Positions 5,754 to 13,327 of a stretch of 17,652 bases of DNA are shown here, one piece after another. The notes under the pieces are model-generated. The model worked only from the letters and a program-made list of their open reading frames with translations. It was not told where the DNA came from and did not search any database. The stretch is from Bacillota bacterium (GTDB taxonomy: Bacteria > Bacillota_A > Clostridia > DSM-8532), in contig JAFADM010000041.1 in NCBI GenBank assembly GCA_023424865.1, positions 1 to 17,652 of the forward strand, in the 5' to 3' direction. The translations under genes and the position numbers were made by a program. The first letter of the stretch is position 1, and each line of letters starts with the position of its first letter.

Positions 5754-8132
5754 ATGGGGTCTGAAAAAACATTAACGATAAATGCATGTGAAAAAGGCGC
5801 TGCTCTGGGTGACTTGTTTGGTATTTTCTTTGAAGACTTGAATCATGCTGCAGATGGAGGAATGTATGCTGAGCTTGTGCAGAACCGCTCCTTTGAATTT
5901 GAACCTATAGATAACCCTTCTTATCATTCTCTGACTGCCTGGGAAAAGGTTGAACGCAGCAACGGAAAAGCTGAGATATACGTGGAAGAGAGTAATCCTC
6001 TTAATGAACGAAATACACATTATCTTGTTATTAATGTCTTAGAACCGGGAGATGGCTCAGGTATTATGAACGCGGGCTACAATACGGGTATTCCAATTAT
6101 CAAGGGCCATATTTATTATTTTTCCTTTTACGCAAAACAGGCTTCAAGCCTGGAACAGACGGTACATATAACGCTTGAAAGCATATCAGGTGAAATCCAT
6201 GCTCAAGCGGCTCTGGCGATTCATTCCAGTGACTGGGTAAAATATGAGGCAGCGCTTACTGCCGGCGCTACCGACTACAGCGGGCGTTTGGTGATTGCTT
6301 TACATGAAAGAGGAAAAGTGTGCATCGATATGGTATCCCTTTTTCCGGAGAAAACCTTTAAAAACCGTTCAAACGGTATGCGTGAAGACATAGCGCAGCT
6401 GCTGGCTGACTTAAAGCCTAAATTCATGCGTTTCCCGGGGGGCTGTCTTGTGCATGACGGTTCGCTTGATCCTGATGCGAGAAACTCCATGTACCGCTGG
6501 AAGAATACGATAGGGGCTGTTGAAAAACGGCCTGCCAGACGGAGCAATTGGGGCTATAATCAAACCCTTGGGATCGGATACTATGAATATTTTATATTTT
6601 GCGAGGACATTGGAGCAAAGCCTATCCCGATACTTCCGGCCGGGTATGATCCGCATCACAAGCGTATTGTTCCAATTAAGGATTTGCAGCCATGGATTGA
6701 CGATGCACTGGACTTAATCGAGTTTGCCAACGGGGACATATTAACTGAGTGGGGGGCAAAAAGAGCTGAATTGGGGCATCCCGAACCCTTTGGCCTGGAA
6801 TATATCGGAGTTGGAAATGAGGAAGTGGGGGAACCCTTCTTCGAAAGATACGCATACTTTCATAAAGCCATAAAGGCAAAGCATCCGGACATTAAAATAA
6901 TTAATACCAGCGGCCCGTTTGCAGCAGGCGGGGAATATGAACGGGGCTGGAAATCAGCAAATGAAAACGGCTCCGATTTGGTAGACGAGCATTATTATCA
7001 GACCCCTGAATGGTTTTTAGCCAACCATCACCGGTACGACCATTTTAAATCAAATGGGCCAAAGGTCTTTTTAGGAGAATATGCCTCATGGGGGAATACC
7101 TATTATAATGCGCTTGTGGAAGCTTCGTATATGATAGGTCTTGAAAGAAATGCCCATGCGGTGGGGCTGGCCTGTTATGCTCCATTGCTATGCAATACCG
7201 ACTATGTTAACTGGAAGCCGGATATGATCTGGTTCAACAATCACGAAGCCTTTGGAACTGCCAATTATTATGTGCAAAAGCTCTTTATGAATCATCAGGG
7301 AGACCGTTTACTGAAAATTAACGGCTGTGGCCTACATATGCCAAAGGAGCAAAAATCCGGGCCCATCACAGGGAAAATAGCCATTGCAGGTGACCAAATA
7401 GCTAGCCGGTTTTATGACATAAGGCTGAGAAATCGCGATACCGGTGAAGAAAAATCCATTTCCGAAATAACGGATCAAAAGGGTTGCGATTCTTTTAGCC
7501 TTTTTAATACTGAGTGGCGAAATTATAGCTTAAGCTTAAAGGCCATACGTAATAACGGAGAAAAAGGTTTCTTTGTCCATTTTGGTGAAAAGGACGAAAA
7601 TAACCGCTTTAGATGGGAGATTGGCGGCTGGCAGAACCAGGATTCTGTGATCCTGTCGTTCATAAATGGCAGAGGTGCCTGCCTGACACAGAGCTTATTT
7701 TCTGTGGAGACTGACCGGGAATACAATCTTATGGTAGATGTAAATGAAAGACATATCCGCACCTACATTGACGGCGAGCCCATCAACACTATTGAAGACA
7801 AGCTTCCCGTGACAGAGCCTCTGTATTATTCCGCAAGTATGGAAAATACGACAGGAGATATTATTCTTAAAGTTGTTAATGTCCAGGACGCCCCGGAGGA
7901 TGTCAAAATTGTTGTAGAGGGCATAAATAAAGAGCTTTTGTCAGGTAAAATATTTAAAATGAATGGGTACGAACCTGAAGACGTAAACAGCTTTACGGAA
8001 CCGAGAAAAATTGCTATTGAAGAGGCACCTATTAATATAAAAGGTAATACCCTTTGTTATGAGTTTCCTAAACAGTCTATTACGATTTTTAGATTGAACA
8101 GCAGTCAATCGGCTATCGCGCAGGAGGGTTAA
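5754..8132 (+). CDS. Intracellular GH51 alpha-L-arabinofuranosidase, multidomain
   Basis: A 792-residue retaining arabinofuranosidase that removes terminal alpha-L-arabinofuranosyl groups from arabinan or arabinoxylan oligosaccharides. It has no signal peptide, so it acts in the cytosol. Domains in order: the opening GH51 strand FGIFFEDLNHAADGG (about 22-36); a CBM4_9-like beta-sandwich insertion (about 50-205); the catalytic barrel with FMRFPGGC (about 224-231), the acid/base Glu356 in GVGNEE and the nucleophile Glu442 in FLGEYAS; a LamG/3-keto-disaccharide-hydrolase-like beta-sandwich (about 541-722, with RWEIGGW and YIDGEPI); and a short C-terminal beta domain. This composite layout is longer than the ~500-residue simple GH51 type. 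The start is the ATG at 5754, behind GGAGG (5739-5743) with 10-base spacing; an upstream in-frame TTG at 5718 lies inside the operator region. It is the first gene of an operon with the GH43 gene. Confidence 0.95.
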   Translation: MGSEKTLTINACEKGAALGDLFGIFFEDLNHAADGGMYAELVQNRSFEFEPIDNPSYHSLTAWEKVERSNGKAEIYVEESNPLNERNTHYLVINVLEPGDGSGIMNAGYNTGIPIIKGHIYYFSFYAKQASSLEQTVHITLESISGEIHAQAALAIHSSDWVKYEAALTAGATDYSGRLVIALHERGKVCIDMVSLFPEKTFKNRSNGMREDIAQLLADLKPKFMRFPGGCLVHDGSLDPDARNSMYRWKNTIGAVEKRPARRSNWGYNQTLGIGYYEYFIFCEDIGAKPIPILPAGYDPHHKRIVPIKDLQPWIDDALDLIEFANGDILTEWGAKRAELGHPEPFGLEYIGVGNEEVGEPFFERYAYFHKAIKAKHPDIKIINTSGPFAAGGEYERGWKSANENGSDLVDEHYYQTPEWFLANHHRYDHFKSNGPKVFLGEYASWGNTYYNALVEASYMIGLERNAHAVGLACYAPLLCNTDYVNWKPDMIWFNNHEAFGTANYYVQKLFMNHQGDRLLKINGCGLHMPKEQKSGPITGKIAIAGDQIASRFYDIRLRNRDTGEEKSISEITDQKGCDSFSLFNTEWRNYSLSLKAIRNNGEKGFFVHFGEKDENNRFRWEIGGWQNQDSVILSFINGRGACLTQSLFSVETDREYNLMVDVNERHIRTYIDGEPINTIEDKLPVTEPLYYSASMENTTGDIILKVVNVQDAPEDVKIVVEGINKELLSGKIFKMNGYEPEDVNSFTEPRKIAIEEAPINIKGNTLCYEFPKQSITIFRLNSSQSAIAQEG

Positions 8133-8136
8133 AAAT

Positions 8137-9084
8137 ATGCAAGCGTACTTGTTTGTACACTTTAAGGAAAAAAGAACACCGGATGGAGAACAGGTCTATT
8201 TTGGGGTAAGCAAAGACGGGTTCAACTGGGAAGAGGTTAATGGCGGGAATCCTGTTTTATGGAGTTATTATGGCGATAAAGGCGTGAGGGATTTTACGAT
8301 TACCAGAACCAAACAAGGTAAATTTGTTATTATGGCAACAGACTTAAGTTTATCCTACGGTATGCTGAATCAGTATCAGAATTCATGGGGCAACATTTCC
8401 AGAAACGGAAGCAAGTGCCTGGTTCTGTGGGAGTCTGATGATCTCGTTCACTGGTCGGAACAGAGGATGGTTAAGCTGGGAAATGAAAATTTCGGCTGTC
8501 TTTGGGCGCCGGATATTATTTATGATGATAAAAACAGTGACTATGTCGTTCACTGGTCCTCCTCCCACAGCTCAAATCATTTTGGTCAAAAAGGAATCTA
8601 TTATTCCCGAACAAAGGATTTTGTGCATTTTACAGACCCTCAGCTATTGTACCGCAAAGAGGACAGCGGCGTTATTGATTCCGCAATGTATGAGGAAGAG
8701 GGAAAGTATTATTTATTCTTAAAGAGTGAACGGAATCCTGAAAAAATTATTCTTATGGAATCAGAGTACGTAACCGGCCCCTTTCATAAGATAGAAGCAT
8801 TTGATAAAAGCATGAAGGCGTTGGAAGCAGGAAAATATGAAGCCCCGACAGCAGTTAAACTAGCGGACGGCAGATGGTGCCTGTTCCTGGATTATTATGG
8901 CTGTGCTGCGGAAGAACAAGGCTATGTTCCGTTTATAGCTGATAAAATGTCAACAGGAAACTTCATTCGTTCGGATAAAGCCTTTAAATTTCCCTATGGT
9001 TACAAACATGGTACCATTTTAACTATTACCTTTGAGGAGTATGAACGGCTAAAAGCCTATAAAAAAATGCCATCGGAGTATTAA
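8137..9084 (+). CDS. GH43 family glycoside hydrolase (arabinofuranosidase/xylosidase type)
   Basis: A 315-residue single-domain protein with the five-bladed beta-propeller signature of GH43, whose members are inverting arabinofuranosidases, beta-xylosidases or arabinanases. Likely catalytic residues are Asp52 in VRDFTI (base), Asp126 in LWAPDIIY (pKa modulator) and Glu235 in YEAPTAVKL (acid). His291 in KHGT is in the position usually linked to the central metal or water site. There is no signal peptide and no C-terminal accessory domain, so it is cytosolic. Only 4 bases separate it from the GH51 stop. Its AGGAGGG (8122-8128) lies within the end of the upstream gene, indicating one transcript and likely translational coupling. 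Pairing with GH51 suggests it acts on arabinofuranosyl oligosaccharides, but substrate and linkage cannot be read from the sequence. Confidence 0.93.
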   Translation: MQAYLFVHFKEKRTPDGEQVYFGVSKDGFNWEEVNGGNPVLWSYYGDKGVRDFTITRTKQGKFVIMATDLSLSYGMLNQYQNSWGNISRNGSKCLVLWESDDLVHWSEQRMVKLGNENFGCLWAPDIIYDDKNSDYVVHWSSSHSSNHFGQKGIYYSRTKDFVHFTDPQLLYRKEDSGVIDSAMYEEEGKYYLFLKSERNPEKIILMESEYVTGPFHKIEAFDKSMKALEAGKYEAPTAVKLADGRWCLFLDYYGCAAEEQGYVPFIADKMSTGNFIRSDKAFKFPYGYKHGTILTITFEEYERLKAYKKMPSEY

Positions 9085-9195
9085 GCGTGTTGAGCCTGTA
9101 AACTGTAAAGGACAGAGTTGTTTTTGAACGATAGCTCAACAAGTAATTGTTTGCTGGAATATCCTACGAAAAATAATATTAATAGACCTACTCTG

Positions 9196-9228
9196 GCTCA
9201 GGTGCTGTCAATGCCCCTGAGCTTTTTC
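9196..9228 (+). terminator. Rho-independent terminator of the GH51-GH43 operon
   Basis: GCTCAGG (9196-9202) pairs perfectly with CCTGAGC (9216-9222) around a 13-base loop and is followed directly by TTTTTC. It lies 111 bases after the GH43 stop. The stretch in between holds GTTGAGC/GCTCAAC arms at 9089-9095 and 9134-9140 but no gene. Confidence 0.8.
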
Positions 9229-9259
9229 ATGTAAAAAACCCTGAAAAATTTTAATTGTA

Positions 9260-9288
9260 TGCAACCTTTTAGGTCTCTGGTGCGTCTA
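9260..9288 (+). promoter_or_regulatory. ECF-type promoter in front of the sigma factor gene
   Basis: TGCAACCTTTT (9260-9270) resembles the conserved AAC-containing -35 of ECF sigma promoters, and GCGTCTA (9282-9288) resembles the CGTC-type -10. Sixteen bases separate CAACC from CGTC. Promoters of this form are typically read by the ECF factor encoded just downstream, so autoregulation is likely. The ATG follows about 23 bases after the -10. Confidence 0.7.
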
Positions 9289-9310
9289 TTGTGTGTAGGA
9301 GGTGACGTTC

Positions 9311-9805
9311 ATGGCATTTAAGTCCTGCGGGCCGAAGGACTTTGAGGCATTGGTTGAAATGCATGAAAACCGCCTGTATCGGGCAGCGCTGGCCATAATG
9401 GGCAACACTGCCGATGCAGAGGATGTTGTACAGGAAGCCTTTTTGCGGGCCTATGAAAAGGCGCCTGAATTTGAAACGAGGGAGCATGAAAAGGCGTGGC
9501 TGATGAAGGTCACGGTGAATTTATGCCACTCCCGGCTGCGCTCACCATGGCGCAGGCGAATAGAACCCCTTTTGGAAACCTATCCGGCAAAGGAATGTGA
9601 GCAGCATGGCATCATGGAGCTGGTGCTGGGACTTCCGTCGAAATACCGTACGGTGATACATCTTTTCTATTATGAAGATTGTTCTGTGAAAGACATAGCC
9701 GAATTAACGGGACAAAAGGAGGGAACCGTGAAAAGTCTTCTTACACGTGCCCGGCAAAAGCTCAAACTAATTATGAAGGAGGGGGATAAGGATGAAAATC
9801 TATAA
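9311..9805 (+). CDS. ECF-type RNA polymerase sigma factor
   Basis: A 164-residue group 4 sigma factor. Region 2 spans about residues 10-75, with the typical core-binding and -10 recognition segment AEDVVQEAFLRAYEK (36-50) and W63/VTVNLCHSRLR. Region 4 spans about 101-154, with the helix-turn-helix CSVKDIAELTGQKEGTVKSLLTRARQKL. Region 3 is absent, as expected of ECF factors. The start at 9311 follows AGGAGGTGA (9297-9305) with 8-base spacing. The in-frame GTG at 9302 lies inside this ribosome site and is rejected. The stop overlaps the start of the next gene by 14 bases, a standard sigma/anti-sigma arrangement. Target genes are unknown. Only its own promoter shows the ECF motif within this window. 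Confidence 0.95.
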   Translation: MAFKSCGPKDFEALVEMHENRLYRAALAIMGNTADAEDVVQEAFLRAYEKAPEFETREHEKAWLMKVTVNLCHSRLRSPWRRRIEPLLETYPAKECEQHGIMELVLGLPSKYRTVIHLFYYEDCSVKDIAELTGQKEGTVKSLLTRARQKLKLIMKEGDKDENL

Positions 9806-11078
9806 AGACTATATGGACTCAAGGATCGTTTCTCCGGCGCTGCATCATAAAATTCTGATAAGGGCATGGAGCGGAAAAGCCAAAGGGACTCCTGTTATGG
9901 CCTTGCGCTATGCTTTTATTGTGGCGTGCTTTTCCTTTCTCATTTTAAGTGTGGGGATGATGCCAGGTATTATTGACACTTATCTAATTCCCCCAGCAAT
10001 TCAGACCCCCCTTGCCCTTACTCCCCAGACGCCTGGTGCCATCGCAGCCCAAACACCCCCGGCACTGTCTACACCTGCACTTCCCGGTTTCACCCTTGAT
10101 TTTAATAAGGCGATGTATGAAGATTCTGCCAAGATTAATATTAGAGGGCATTTTTGGCAGGAGGTTTCAGAAAAGGAGCTGGAGTACCTTTTTCCTGTTT
10201 TAAGCCAATCCCGTAAGCTCACGGCCACCGCTCATTTCTCAGAGGGCAGCCTCCTCTATGTCATTGAAGCCAAGGTCATGTCCGATACGGGTGTTGAGGC
10301 AGTTATAAAGCTTTCACAGGATCGGGTTGAGACGGATTACACCGTCGATTCCGAAGCCAAAACCACCGATATTTCCGGGGTTCCTGTTACTGCAGGCTAT
10401 TATGAAGCTTTAGACAGCACCTTGTACTTTGCCTCCTTTACCCTTGGCCAAACCGGTTTTTATGCGGAAGTTCAGGGAGGGGAGGAAGCGCAGGCGGAGC
10501 TGGCTTACGTTTTAGAAGAGCTTATAAAGGGCGGCAAAATCGACTTAAGTGCCATCGTCCCCGTATCGGTGCCGCTGATAAAAATGGAAGAGCTGACACT
10601 GGCTCAAGCCCTCTCGGATCCGGATTACGGCTCATATCTGCCAGAAAGCCTGCCCGATGGTTTTGTCCTTGAAGCTGCAAAACGCCGCATAAATCAGGAG
10701 CGAAACGACCTGCTTGCAGTATGGACAAAAGGGATGGGCTATGTGGAATGGCGCGTTTCAATTCTTGATGAAGAAGGCGGGAAGAGAATCACCGACATTG
10801 AGGATACCCGAAATTATGATCTGGCATTTTATCCCGTTCCAAGGGCGGAATCCGTGCCCGACAGCCTGCGGAAGATGGTTGAAAATCCCGTATTTCGAAG
10901 CGAGGATTTATCTTTGGAGGCAGTGAAAGCAAGAGCCTACACCCTTTCTGATCTGGGAGACGAACCCGGAAGCCGTATGCGGTTTGGCGTGCTTTTCGGG
11001 CAAACCCTGGTGGAGCTTAACGTAAAGGGTGTTGAGCCGGAAAAAATTTATGATATGCTTAAGAGCCTGTCACCCTGA
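9792..11078 (+). CDS. Putative membrane anti-sigma factor / sensor paired with the ECF sigma
   Basis: A 428-residue protein. An N-terminal cytoplasmic segment of about 36 residues precedes one membrane helix (about 37-57). A Pro/Thr/Ala-rich linker follows at about 67-98, then a ~330-residue extracellular region. The C-terminal half (about 265-428) has YLPESLPDGFVLEAAK, VWTKGMGYVEWRVS, YPVPRAESVPDSLR and VLFGQTLVELNVKG, resembling extracellular domains found in clostridial proteins encoded after ECF sigma genes (DUF4367-like in character). The HxxxCxxC zinc motif of classical ZAS anti-sigma factors is absent. A role as anti-sigma is inferred from topology and from the 14-base overlap with the sigma gene. 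The start is supported by AAGGAGGGGG (9776-9785) 6 bases upstream. The extracellular ligand is unknown. Confidence 0.85.
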   Translation: MKIYKDYMDSRIVSPALHHKILIRAWSGKAKGTPVMALRYAFIVACFSFLILSVGMMPGIIDTYLIPPAIQTPLALTPQTPGAIAAQTPPALSTPALPGFTLDFNKAMYEDSAKINIRGHFWQEVSEKELEYLFPVLSQSRKLTATAHFSEGSLLYVIEAKVMSDTGVEAVIKLSQDRVETDYTVDSEAKTTDISGVPVTAGYYEALDSTLYFASFTLGQTGFYAEVQGGEEAQAELAYVLEELIKGGKIDLSAIVPVSVPLIKMEELTLAQALSDPDYGSYLPESLPDGFVLEAAKRRINQERNDLLAVWTKGMGYVEWRVSILDEEGGKRITDIEDTRNYDLAFYPVPRAESVPDSLRKMVENPVFRSEDLSLEAVKARAYTLSDLGDEPGSRMRFGVLFGQTLVELNVKGVEPEKIYDMLKSLSP

Positions 11079-11121
11079 TTTTTACGCTGCAGGAAGCTTG
11101 GCCTTTCAAATAAGCATGAGG

Positions 11122-11160
11122 CAAAAACAAAAGACCGACGGGAAGTATATCCCGTCGGCT
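11122..11160 (-). terminator. Terminator of the small Cys-rich gene, possibly bidirectional
   Basis: CCGACGGGA (11135-11143) and TCCCGTCGG (11150-11158) form a perfect 9-bp GC-rich stem with a 6-base loop. Read on the minus strand it is followed by TCTTTTGTTTTTG, a good U-tract, so it mainly ends the minus-strand peptide gene at 11191. On the plus strand only CTTT follows, giving weaker termination of the sigma operon. Confidence 0.8.
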
Positions 11161-11190
11161 TTAAGTTAAGTATAACATATTACGTTTTGT

Positions 11191-11361
11191 CTAGCAGCAG
11201 TTGTTGTTGTTGTCGTTACAGCAGTTATTGCCGCCCCAGCCGCCGCCGCCGAAAATACCCGGGCAAAGCAAAAGAATGACAATAATTATAATAATCCACC
11301 ATTCGCTGCCTCCGCCAAATATACCGCCGCCGTTATTACAGCAATTGTTTTTATCGCCCAT
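11191..11361 (-). CDS. Gly/Asn/Cys-rich small membrane peptide, 56 residues
   Basis: A complete short frame from ATG (11361) to TAG (11191). It opens MGDKNNCCNNGGG, then IFGGGSEWW, a hydrophobic core of Ile/Val/Leu (residues 23-32), Cys33, PGIFGGGGWGG, and a tail NNCCNDNNNNCC. It has seven cysteines, four of them as paired CC near the termini of the folded part and two more at the extreme C-terminus. The layout is nearly mirror-symmetric about the membrane core. The ribosome site GGGGTG lies about 6 bases upstream, and a dedicated terminator follows. Small Gly-rich single-pass peptides of this general type occur in sporulating Firmicutes (YjcZ-like and Cys-rich spore-coat-like proteins), but no function can be assigned from sequence. 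The core of about 10-11 residues is short for a full membrane span unless flanking Trp and Gly/Phe residues contribute. Confidence 0.8.
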   Translation of the reverse strand: MGDKNNCCNNGGGIFGGGSEWWIIIIIVILLLCPGIFGGGGWGGNNCCNDNNNNCC

Positions 11362-11394
11362 TACTAACACCCCATAAAAGTGATGGCCTTCTTC

Positions 11395-11402
11395 ATAGTA
11401 TG
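11395..11402 (-). promoter_or_regulatory. Possible sporulation-type -10 upstream of the small peptide gene
   Basis: On the minus strand the sequence reads CATACTAT, 33 bases before the ATG at 11361. It matches the mother-cell sigma-E -10 (CATACAAT-like) at 7 of 8 positions. No convincing -35 is seen at 14-15 bases upstream, so this is tentative. Confidence 0.25.
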
Positions 11403-11451
11403 CGGCTCAGCCAAAGGGTGATACAGAGGCGGGAGGCGTAATGCAGTTTAT

Positions 11452-12906
11452 TTAATTGATACCGATAATTTTTTCGTATAGGGCCAGATATTCCCGCGCC
11501 GAGTTGCTCCAGCTGAAATCCTGAGCCATACAGGTCTTTACGATGTTCTCCCACTCATCCTTGTTTTTATAAACCTCAAGGGCTCGCTCCACTGCGCCCT
11601 TCATTTCATGAGCATTGTAGTTGGTAAAGGAAAAACCGGTTCCTTCCCTGGTGAAAACATTATAGGGAGTGACCGTATCCTTAAGCCCTCCGGTTTCTCG
11701 AACAATGGGAACGGTTCCGTAGCGCATGCTGAATATCTGGCTTAAGCCGCAGGGTTCATACATGGAAGGCATTAAAAACATATCGCTTCCCGCATACATA
11801 CGCTGGGCCAGGGTTCCGTCATAGCGGATATTGGCGCTTACCGTTTTTGGATAACGTCTTTGAGCCTGTATAAACATTTCCTCATAGCCGAAATCACCGG
11901 TGCCCAAAATGGCAATCTGAACACCTAACCCTACAAGCTCATCCATCATACGGGCCACAAGATTAAAGCCCTTCTGATCGATAAGCCGGGAGATCATTGA
12001 AATGAGAGGTACATCGGGATTCACCTCAAGCCCCAAATCCTCCTGGAGCCGTCGCTTGTTTTCGTATTTACCCGAAAGATCCGAGGAACTGAAGGGAGCG
12101 TAAAGCTTGGGATCGGTTTCAGGGTTGTCGGTGTCATAGTCGATACCGTTAATAATACCGTAAAGATCGGCCGCTCTGTTTCGAAGCACCCCATCCATCT
12201 GCTCACCGTAAAAAGGGCTTTTTATTTCCTCGGCATAGGTGCGGCTTACGGTGCTGATGGCTGAGGAATAGGAGAGGCCGGCCTTCATGTAATTGACCTG
12301 GTCGTAAAAGGATATGCCGCCGGACAGGAAATAGCTCCATTCCAGGCCCAGGAGCTCATCCATAATGACCTTGGGAAAAACGCCCTGATATTTCAAATTA
12401 TGTATGGTATACAATGTGTGGATATTTTTGAAAAAGCCTTCATTCCGGTATTGACGGTAATGGGCATCCAGAAGCACACTCACCAGGCCGGTTTGCCAGT
12501 CGTTGAGATGAATAAGCCGGGGCTGGAAGTCGATAAGGGGAAGAACCTCCAAAATGGCTTTGCTGAAGAAGGCAAAGCGCTCTCCGTCATCATAAAGGCC
12601 ATAATACCACTCCCGGTCAAAATAAAACTTGTTGTCGATGAAATAGAAGGTAACGCCCTCATGGTTCAGCTTAAATACGCCGCAATATTGCCTGCGCCAG
12701 GTGAGATCCACGTAAGTATAGCCAATGAATTCCATTTCTTTAGTGTACTTATCAGCTATTTGAGCGTATTTGGGCAATACCACCCGAATATCCGCACCCA
12801 GCTTTTTAAGAGCCTTGGGCAGAGAGCCTGCCACATCGGCCAGACCGCCGGTTTTAACAAAAGGCGCGGCTTCGGAGGTTGCATACCATATTTTCAGATC
12901 CTTCAT
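11452..12906 (-). CDS. glgA: Glycogen (starch) synthase GlgA
   Basis: A 484-residue GT5-family ADP-glucose-dependent alpha-1,4-glucan synthase of normal length for bacterial GlgA. Motifs: the nucleotide-binding VKTGGLADVAGSLPKAL (Lys18 onward); HLNDWQTG (133-140); STVSRTYAEEI (219-228); GIINGIDYD (250-258); SMISRLIDQKGF (303-314, Arg307 and Lys312 in phosphate-contacting positions); and YEPCGLSQIFSMRYGTVPIVRETGGLKDTV (383-412, catalytic-site Glu384). It is cytosolic and elongates storage glycogen. No glgC, glgD, glgB or glgP genes lie nearby, so it is a lone glycogen gene here. The start at 12906 has AAAGGAAA about 12 bases upstream, a wide spacing. The small Cys-rich peptide gene lies 90 bases downstream on the same strand, with no clear terminator between them. 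Confidence 0.97.
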   Translation of the reverse strand: MKDLKIWYATSEAAPFVKTGGLADVAGSLPKALKKLGADIRVVLPKYAQIADKYTKEMEFIGYTYVDLTWRRQYCGVFKLNHEGVTFYFIDNKFYFDREWYYGLYDDGERFAFFSKAILEVLPLIDFQPRLIHLNDWQTGLVSVLLDAHYRQYRNEGFFKNIHTLYTIHNLKYQGVFPKVIMDELLGLEWSYFLSGGISFYDQVNYMKAGLSYSSAISTVSRTYAEEIKSPFYGEQMDGVLRNRAADLYGIINGIDYDTDNPETDPKLYAPFSSSDLSGKYENKRRLQEDLGLEVNPDVPLISMISRLIDQKGFNLVARMMDELVGLGVQIAILGTGDFGYEEMFIQAQRRYPKTVSANIRYDGTLAQRMYAGSDMFLMPSMYEPCGLSQIFSMRYGTVPIVRETGGLKDTVTPYNVFTREGTGFSFTNYNAHEMKGAVERALEVYKNKDEWENIVKTCMAQDFSWSNSAREYLALYEKIIGIN

Positions 12907-13072
12907 AGTCTGTTATTTTCCTTTCAAAGGAGTGAAACGGCACGGAGTCTTCCGGCCCTTTTTCTATTATCCCACATTTTCCATTAAAAAAAACACCTTT
13001 AATGTTAAATACATCGGCGTCCATATGCGTAAACTAAAGAAAAAAGAAAGCAGCGAAAGGAGGTGCGCAAGC

Positions 13073-13234
13073 ATGAAACCAAAACCGCCAAAACCAGATC
13101 CAAGCAACCTCAAGGCGTTTGCTACCAATGCGGTCACAGAAATTTATGAAACGGAGCCTGAATCCAATCTGCCCTTATCCTCAGACCGGAGTGTGGAGGA
13201 TGCAAGAGATTTCTCCACTGAAAACAAAAAATAA
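13073..13234 (+). CDS. Small protein, DUF3787-like (53 residues)
   Basis: An ATG at 13073 sits 9 bases after a near-perfect AAAGGAGGTG (13056-13065) and opens a 53-residue frame ending TAA at 13234. The product starts with a Pro/Lys-rich MKPKPPKPDPSN and has a middle AFATNAVTEIYETEPES. Its C-terminus, SVEDARDFSTENKK, resembles the conserved V-x-x-A-K/R-x-W-V-D-x-N-x-K ending of clostridial DUF3787 proteins as I recall them. The family has no known function. It is soluble and charged, with no cysteine. The frame is open far upstream into glgA antisense, but the ribosome site fixes this start. It diverges from glgA across a 166-base gap. Confidence 0.7.
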   Translation: MKPKPPKPDPSNLKAFATNAVTEIYETEPESNLPLSSDRSVEDARDFSTENKK

Positions 13235-13327
13235 GAATGCGAGTGTCCTATAAGCCCGGGCCTTGTCAAAATCGGACTGGCAGTATGAATCATATACTGT
13301 ATAAGGAATACAGACGGAGACAAGGCT

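Noticed and set aside
11194..11220. GTT/TGT trinucleotide microsatellite
   Set aside because: It is explained by the Asn-run codons of the Cys-rich peptide on the minus strand.
12400..12987. A 195-codon plus-strand open frame
   Set aside because: It lies opposite glgA, a complete enzyme with all GT5 motifs. The frame has no ribosome site and encodes no recognisable protein.
12770..13072. Long upstream extension of the 53-residue protein
   Set aside because: It runs through the antisense of glgA and the intergenic gap. The AAAGGAGGTG at 13056 defines the true start.
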